Below are positions 63,460 to 64,000 of a stretch of 64,000 nucleotides of DNA, in pieces. The notes under the pieces were generated by a model. It had not been told where the DNA came from. It saw only the letters and a list, made by a program, of their open reading frames with translations, and searched no databases. Each line of letters opens with the position of its first letter. Within the stretch, counting starts at the first letter, position 1. The stretch comes from Ectothiorhodospiraceae bacterium BW-2. Its GTDB lineage: Bacteria; Pseudomonadota; Gammaproteobacteria; Thiohalomonadales; Thiohalomonadaceae. A program made the translations under genes and the position numbers. The stretch covers positions 372,001 to 436,000 of the forward strand of contig CP032507.1 of the NCBI GenBank assembly GCA_008375315.1. The letters are read 5' to 3'.

Positions 63460-63852
63460 ATGAAATTTACGATTCAGGTCAACGAAGGGCCCTATACCCA
63501 CCAAGCCTCTGATAGCGCCTACCAGTTCACCAAAGCGGCACTGGCGGCGGGTCATGAGATATTTCGGGTATTCTTCTATCACGATGGGGTCAACAATGCG
63601 ACTCGGCTCACCACTCCACCGCAAGATGATCGCAATGTCATCAACCGCTGGAGTGAGCTGGCTGCTGCCCATAACCTCGACTTGGTCGTCTGTGTTGCTG
63701 CGGCCCAACGCCGCGGCATCGCTGACGAAGATGAGGCTAGACGCAACGGCAAGGATGGCCACAATCTCGCTGCCGGTTTCCGGATATCCGGACTCGGTCA
63801 GCTGATTGAAGGGGGCATTCAGTCCGATCGCTTGGTTGTGTTTGGTGACTAG
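63460..63852 (+). CDS. dsrE: Sulfurtransferase subunit DsrE
   Basis: 130-aa subunit of the DsrEFH hexamer that passes persulfide sulfur to DsrC. The active cysteine is Cys78 in LDLVVCVAAAQRRGI, the position known in Allochromatium vinosum. DsrEFH is found in oxidisers, not in sulfate reducers, which sets the direction of the pathway. It lies 33 bp after dsrB. Confidence 0.95.
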   Translation: MKFTIQVNEGPYTHQASDSAYQFTKAALAAGHEIFRVFFYHDGVNNATRLTTPPQDDRNVINRWSELAAAHNLDLVVCVAAAQRRGIADEDEARRNGKDGHNLAAGFRISGLGQLIEGGIQSDRLVVFGD

Positions 63853-63868
63853 GTAGAGGAGTTAAACA

Positions 63869-64000
63869 ATGAGCGACACCAAAAAATTTCTGTATGTCAA
63901 TCGCAGGGCTCCCTACGGTACGGTCTATGCACTAGAGTCGTTAGAGGTTGTGCTTATCGGTGCTGCATTCGAACAGGATGTTAGCCTGCTATTTATGGAT
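63869..64000 (+). CDS. dsrF: Sulfurtransferase subunit DsrF (start only)
   Basis: The first 44 codons, cut by the window edge. Starts MSDTKKFLYVNRRAPYGTVY and continues with LESLEVVLIGAAFEQDVSLL, a DsrE/F-like fold. A GAGGAG site precedes ATG 63869. Position after dsrE supports DsrF; dsrH and dsrC are expected just beyond. Confidence 0.88.
   Translation, partial: MSDTKKFLYVNRRAPYGTVYALESLEVVLIGAAFEQDVSLLFMD

Noticed and set aside
58768-64000. CRISPR array search around the Cas6-like gene
   Set aside because: No regularly spaced repeats of 20-40 bp were seen on either side.

Overview
The window comes from a sulfur-oxidising, flagellated gammaproteobacterium. The right edge carries dsrA, dsrB, dsrE and the start of dsrF; dsrEF mark the oxidative (reverse) sulfite reductase pathway. 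Gene order elsewhere is typical of Gammaproteobacteria: ibaG-murA-hisG-hisD, hrcA-grpE-dnaK-dnaJ, yajC-secD-secF, coq7, and a FliA-type promoter before flgKL. I cannot name the genus.

Layout. 1-8.8 kb: lysS, cytochrome c', ibaG-murA-hisG-hisD-dtd, and a two-gene succinate dehydrogenase/fumarate reductase set (cytochrome b plus flavoprotein) with no iron-sulfur subunit gene next to it. 8.8-11.8 kb: flgL and flgK under a sigma-28 promoter, then a small RNA candidate with its own promoter and terminator. 11.8-18.8 kb: a divergent locus of unusual fusions, namely a solute-binding protein/MscS channel/cyclic-nucleotide-binding protein, opposite a peptidoglycan-binding/solute-binding/permease protein and a permease/STAS/cyclic-nucleotide-binding protein. 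18.8-27 kb: a methyltransferase, cobO, the heat-shock operon (perfect CIRCE, a sigma-32-like promoter, and a frameshift in C-runs of grpE), and a PP-loop tRNA thiolation-type enzyme. 27-29.8 kb: a chemoreceptor and tmRNA (ssrA).

29.9-34.8 kb: a zinc metallopeptidase gene, then a decayed integrative element of about 3.6 kb at the 3' end of tRNA-Ser(UGA). It is bounded by 38-bp direct repeats, with matching paired TACCCA sites just inside each end. It holds an integrase remnant, a hicB-hicA toxin-antitoxin pair, an AlpA-like gene and a frameshifted IS1634-family insertion sequence.

34.8-55.3 kb: central metabolism and housekeeping genes, almost all on the minus strand (exceptions: a small membrane protein and pyk). 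They include ackA-pta, a cluster running from a ligand-sensing GGDEF/EAL protein to an Smr protein, yejAB without yejEF, coq7, and secDF-yajC. 55.5-58.1 kb: cutA and a dsbD with a duplicated N-terminal redox domain.

58.1-64 kb: a minus-strand operon (58-aa protein, 238-aa protein, a Cas6/Cmx6-like RAMP protein, and a DsrC paralogue with no cysteine) ends in a strong terminator and faces the dsr operon across 326 bp. No CRISPR array or other cas gene is present. This operon, the cyclic-nucleotide fusion locus and the anti-Shine-Dalgarno small RNA are the best candidates for undescribed biology.
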